A DNA stretch of 44,232 nt from an uncultured Rickettsiales bacterium (GTDB taxonomy: Bacteria; Pseudomonadota; Alphaproteobacteria; Rickettsiales; UBA1997), in NCBI GenBank assembly GCA_934747265.1, contig CAKVGI010000011.1, positions 1-44,232 of the forward strand. Direction: 5' to 3'. Under the pieces are notes generated by a model, which saw only the letters and a program-made list of their open reading frames with translations, searched no databases and had not been told where the DNA came from. The position numbers and the translations under genes are program-made. Position 1 is the stretch's first letter. Each line of letters begins with the position of its first letter. Shown here one piece after another: positions 41,883 through 44,232 of the stretch.

Positions 41883-42293
41883 CTAATTTTCGGTTTCGTC
41901 TTCTTTTTTACTTAATGTTTTTGCTAAAGCAATGATGCTTTTTCTAACATTAGGATCTTTTATTGCTGAAAAGTTTTTAATTAAAGTTAATATTTCTTTT
42001 TCTGAAACACTATCCTTATCATCATCAAAAGAAGCTCTATTATCTGACAATACACCATTATCACCAAATGTTAATTCGTATTGTTCAAAGAAATAGCTAA
42101 CAGGTACTTTTAGAATTTTTGCAAATTCATATAATCTGCTTGATCCTATTCTATTTGAGCCTTTTTCATATTTTTGTACCTGTTGAAAAGTGATACCAGT
42201 CATTTCACCAATTTTGTTTTGACTGAGGCCAAGTTCAAGTCTTCTTATTTTCAATCTAGTTCCAACATATATATCCACTGGATTGCTGGTCAT
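41883..42293 (-). CDS. XRE-family transcriptional regulator
   Basis: A 136-residue DNA-binding protein. The Cro/CI-type helix-turn-helix is KIRRLELGLSQNKIGEMTG followed by ITFQQVQKYEKGSNRIGSSRL, then the conserved LKVPVSYFFE end. This GITFQQVQKYEKG helix is typical of a widespread alphaproteobacterial regulator. The tail (from about residue 85) is acidic and Ser/Lys-rich. Target genes are unknown; the lack of neighbouring phage control genes suggests a chromosomal rather than a prophage regulator. Confidence 0.88.
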   Translation of the reverse strand: MTSNPVDIYVGTRLKIRRLELGLSQNKIGEMTGITFQQVQKYEKGSNRIGSSRLYEFAKILKVPVSYFFEQYELTFGDNGVLSDNRASFDDDKDSVSEKEILTLIKNFSAIKDPNVRKSIIALAKTLSKKEDETEN

Positions 42294-43075
42294 ATACTTA
42301 ACTCCTTATAAAATTATTATTAACTAATATGTATAATTAAAATGTTTTTTTGCGATAAAAACTAATACAATATTTTAATTAATATTGAAAAGTTATTACA
42401 ACAATCAGTAAGTATTCACAGTATATTTTGTTAATAAATAATTGTTTTTTACTGACAAACCTTAATCACACAATTATTAATTGTATTTATATTCTTCAAT
42501 ACTTTTGATTGTATAAGTGAATTTTTTAAAGTCAACACTTTTTGGTTGAAATCGTCATTTTTTGAAAAATTGTCCATCTCTGACATATAATTAGCAAACA
42601 AGAAAGAATATGCAAATAAGTTTAAATGTTCTATTTTATAGAAAAAATAGTATTTTTATAATAATTGATTAGTTTATTTATTTTTATTGTTTGTTTATTA
42701 AAAAAGAAATTATTAGTACAAAAATAAATAAATTATATTTATTTGTAAAAGATTTTATTGGTATTTTATAATTTAATATAAAATTTATACATTACAAAAA
42801 GATGTATTACAGATTATTTTTATTAAAAATACAACTATTTATTGTTAAATTTTTTATATTCTTTATATTAAACCTTTTATTTTTTTATAGTTCATTTTTA
42901 CTAAATAAAATAAAAATATTTTATACAAAGTAAAAAATCTTAGTAGATAAAAATAGAAAACATTATCAAAATATAAGGATTGGAACTAATGATAATTTTT
43001 ATTAAATATTTTTTTTAAAAAAAATATTGAAAATAAAATATTATTATTTACAATGATATCGTATTTTAATTATTA
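42294..43075. other. A+T-rich intergenic region with one small candidate ORF
   Basis: About 780 bases between the XRE gene and infC. Apart from the small minus-strand ORF at 42449-42586 I see only A+T-rich runs; the last part must hold the infC promoter. Confidence 0.5.
42449..42586 (-). CDS. Small candidate ORF or gene remnant (45 aa)
   Basis: Forty-five codons from ATG (MSEMDNFSKNDDFNQ) to TAA, ending NNCVIKVCQ. The frame stays open a further 24 codons upstream, rich in Tyr, Phe and Leu (KIEHLNLFAYSFLFANY), without a start. Composition is protein-like and less A+T-rich than its surroundings. I do not recognise it. It may be a small protein or the 3' end of a decayed gene. Confidence 0.3.
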   Translation of the reverse strand: MSEMDNFSKNDDFNQKVLTLKNSLIQSKVLKNINTINNCVIKVCQ

Positions 43076-43603
43076 ATGTATAATATTTTGAGCGAAAAGA
43101 ACGAATTAAGAATAAACAAGAGAATAAGAGCCCAAGAAGTTAGGGTTATAGATCAAGATGGAAAAATGATAGGAGTTATCCCAATTACCGAAGCTTTAAG
43201 GTTAGCATTTGAAGCTAATTTGGACCTCGTAGAAGTTTCTCCAAATATTGATCCACCAGTATGTAAAATTGCTAGTTATAGTAAAATGAAATATGAGGAA
43301 CAAAAGAAGACAAATTCAAATAAGAAAAAACAAAAAATCATGGAAACAAAAGAAATTAAAATGTCCTTAAATATTGGTGACGGAGATTTTAACACAAAGA
43401 TTAAGCAGGCAACAAAATTTTTAGAAAAAGGAAACAAGGTTAAGTTTAATTTTATGTTCAGAGGAAGAGAAATTACTTATTCTGATACTGCTCAACTTAT
43501 AATTGACAAAATAATTTTAGCATTGGAGACCGTTGGTAAAATAGATGAAAAACCAAAAATGGAAGGCAAAAGATTATTCTTTATAGTCGCTCCATTAAAA
43601 TAA
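43076..43603 (+). CDS. infC: Translation initiation factor IF-3
   Basis: A 175-residue factor. The N-domain has RINKRIRAQEVRVIDQDG and EALRLAFEANLDLVEVSPN; the linker is Lys-rich; the C-domain has KEIKMSLNIGDGDFNTKI, KFLEKGNKVKFNFMFRGRE and the final EGKRLFFIVAP. It blocks early subunit joining and checks the start codon. The ATG at 43076 is the likely start, though an ATT and a TTG follow within four codons, and infC in many bacteria uses a rare start for autoregulation. rpmI and rplT, the usual followers, are missing downstream. Confidence 0.95.
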   Translation: MYNILSEKNELRINKRIRAQEVRVIDQDGKMIGVIPITEALRLAFEANLDLVEVSPNIDPPVCKIASYSKMKYEEQKKTNSNKKKQKIMETKEIKMSLNIGDGDFNTKIKQATKFLEKGNKVKFNFMFRGREITYSDTAQLIIDKIILALETVGKIDEKPKMEGKRLFFIVAPLK

Positions 43604-43661
43604 TATAACCAAGCTTTTAATTAATAGCTTCCTTATAGAATTAAACATTCTTCATTCAATA

Positions 43662-43678
43662 GGCGACAAAAAGTCGCC
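43662..43678 (+). terminator. Possible terminator hairpin after infC
   Basis: GGCGAC / GTCGCC with a five-A loop, about 60 bases past the infC stop. The stem is short but fully G+C-rich at its base; no clean T-run follows (ATTATTGTT), so termination is uncertain. Confidence 0.45.
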
Positions 43679-43832
43679 ATTATTGTTAAATACATCTTAT
43701 ATTATAATTCAATATAAAAATACTTTTATTCTTTTAATATAAACACTTAATGACTTTATCTTTTATAACTACCGATAAATCTAGATACGATACCCAAAAA
43801 TTTTTTATATATAATAACTATTGATTTTTATC

Positions 43833-43907
<75 letters not shown>

Positions 43908-44087
43908 GTTAAATTTAATATAATATACAAAATTTAAATAATCAATAAAAATTATAAATTTTATTAGATTCTACAATAAATTTAATAGCCACATATCACA
44001 AACAATTCAGTAAATCTTTATTAAAAAGTTTGTCATTATTGCATCTAATAATTCACTAAATCTTTTTGTTTTTTCCTTTGACAAACT

Positions 44088-44231
44088 TCACCCGTAAGTC
44101 ATCCAATTGGAATACAAGCATTCCATTGTCTGACATTTAGGGTTCGTTATTCCTACGGCAAACTGCGGGCATAAGTTGTAAACCCAACATTTAGCCCTTG
44201 TTGCTCCTTCGGCAAACTGCGGGCATAAGTT
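44088..44231 (-). repeat. 54-bp (18-codon) repeat running off the window end, possibly coding
   Basis: The word CGGCAAACTGCGGGCATAAG ends with TTG at 44178 and again at 44232, a period of 54 bp. Base composition is near balanced, unlike the surroundings. One minus-strand frame stays open from the edge to a TGA at 44088 (47 codons), reading NLCPQFAEGATRAKCWVY then NLCPQFAVGITNPKCQTM, so each 18-residue unit has two Cys. It may be the 3' end of a repeat protein or a non-coding repeat whose period happens to be a multiple of three. Nearby, GTTTGTCA (44029) and TGACAAAC (about 44079) form an inverted pair. Confidence 0.5.
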
Positions 44232-44232
44232 G

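Overview
The window is strongly A+T-rich chromosomal DNA from a host-associated alphaproteobacterium, probably Rickettsiales-like. The evidence is a lone gene-transfer-agent-type portal protein, an eukaryotic-style Ulp1/C48 cysteine protease (a likely effector), LPS and peptidoglycan genes scattered as single genes or pairs, and split operons (pheS without pheT, infC without rpmI-rplT). The taxon is inferred from gene content, not from a marker phylogeny.

Layout. 1-3.9 kb: a G+C-rich intergenic repeat, a pilin-like gene, a GyrI-like protein with a NifU-type Fe-S scaffold, lptB, and a deleted pilin-like pseudogene. 4.0-7.25 kb: a 1085-residue protease-like protein with an internal duplication of about 783 bp that reads as identical. 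7.68-8.89 kb: no gene, but a minus-strand non-coding RNA with a consensus promoter and a strong terminator (see below). 9.0-12.6 kb: a heterodimeric ABC exporter. 12.8-24.8 kb: pheS, a glycosyltransferase-like protein, murJ, a pilin-like gene with acpS, trpS, rodA, a membrane protein, an ArsR regulator and a third ABC exporter broken by an A8 frameshift. 25-26 kb: a field of G+C-rich palindromic repeats. 26.1-32.5 kb: lpxD-fabZ, rlpA/bamD/yajC, dnaA, another pilin-like gene and a PPOX protein. 32.9-44.2 kb: a META-domain protein with mlaF, alkD-like, pgk, clpB, kdsD, a lipoprotein, the portal gene, an XRE regulator, infC, tRNA-Thr and a 54-bp repeat running off the end.

The most unusual content is the RNA at 7678-8887 (minus). 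It is a serial array of about 12 small hairpins. Each has a short covarying stem (AGGA/UCCT, AGAG/CUCU, GGGA/UCCC, AAGA/UCUU and so on) and a 9-11 nt loop. The middle six bases of every loop can pair with the six bases directly 5' of the next hairpin in the chain, and each hexamer differs from the others. Variable spacer hairpins sit between many units. This predicts a chain of linked H-type pseudoknots that ends at the terminator hairpin. I do not recognise it as a known RNA class.

The second theme is a dispersed family of prepilin-like proteins (three intact genes and one deleted remnant). They share a C-terminal signature, and two of them share a promoter region. Most other genes are ordinary housekeeping and envelope functions: LPS (lpxD, kdsD, lptB), peptidoglycan (murJ, rodA, rlpA), outer-membrane assembly and lipid transport (bamD, yajC, mlaF).
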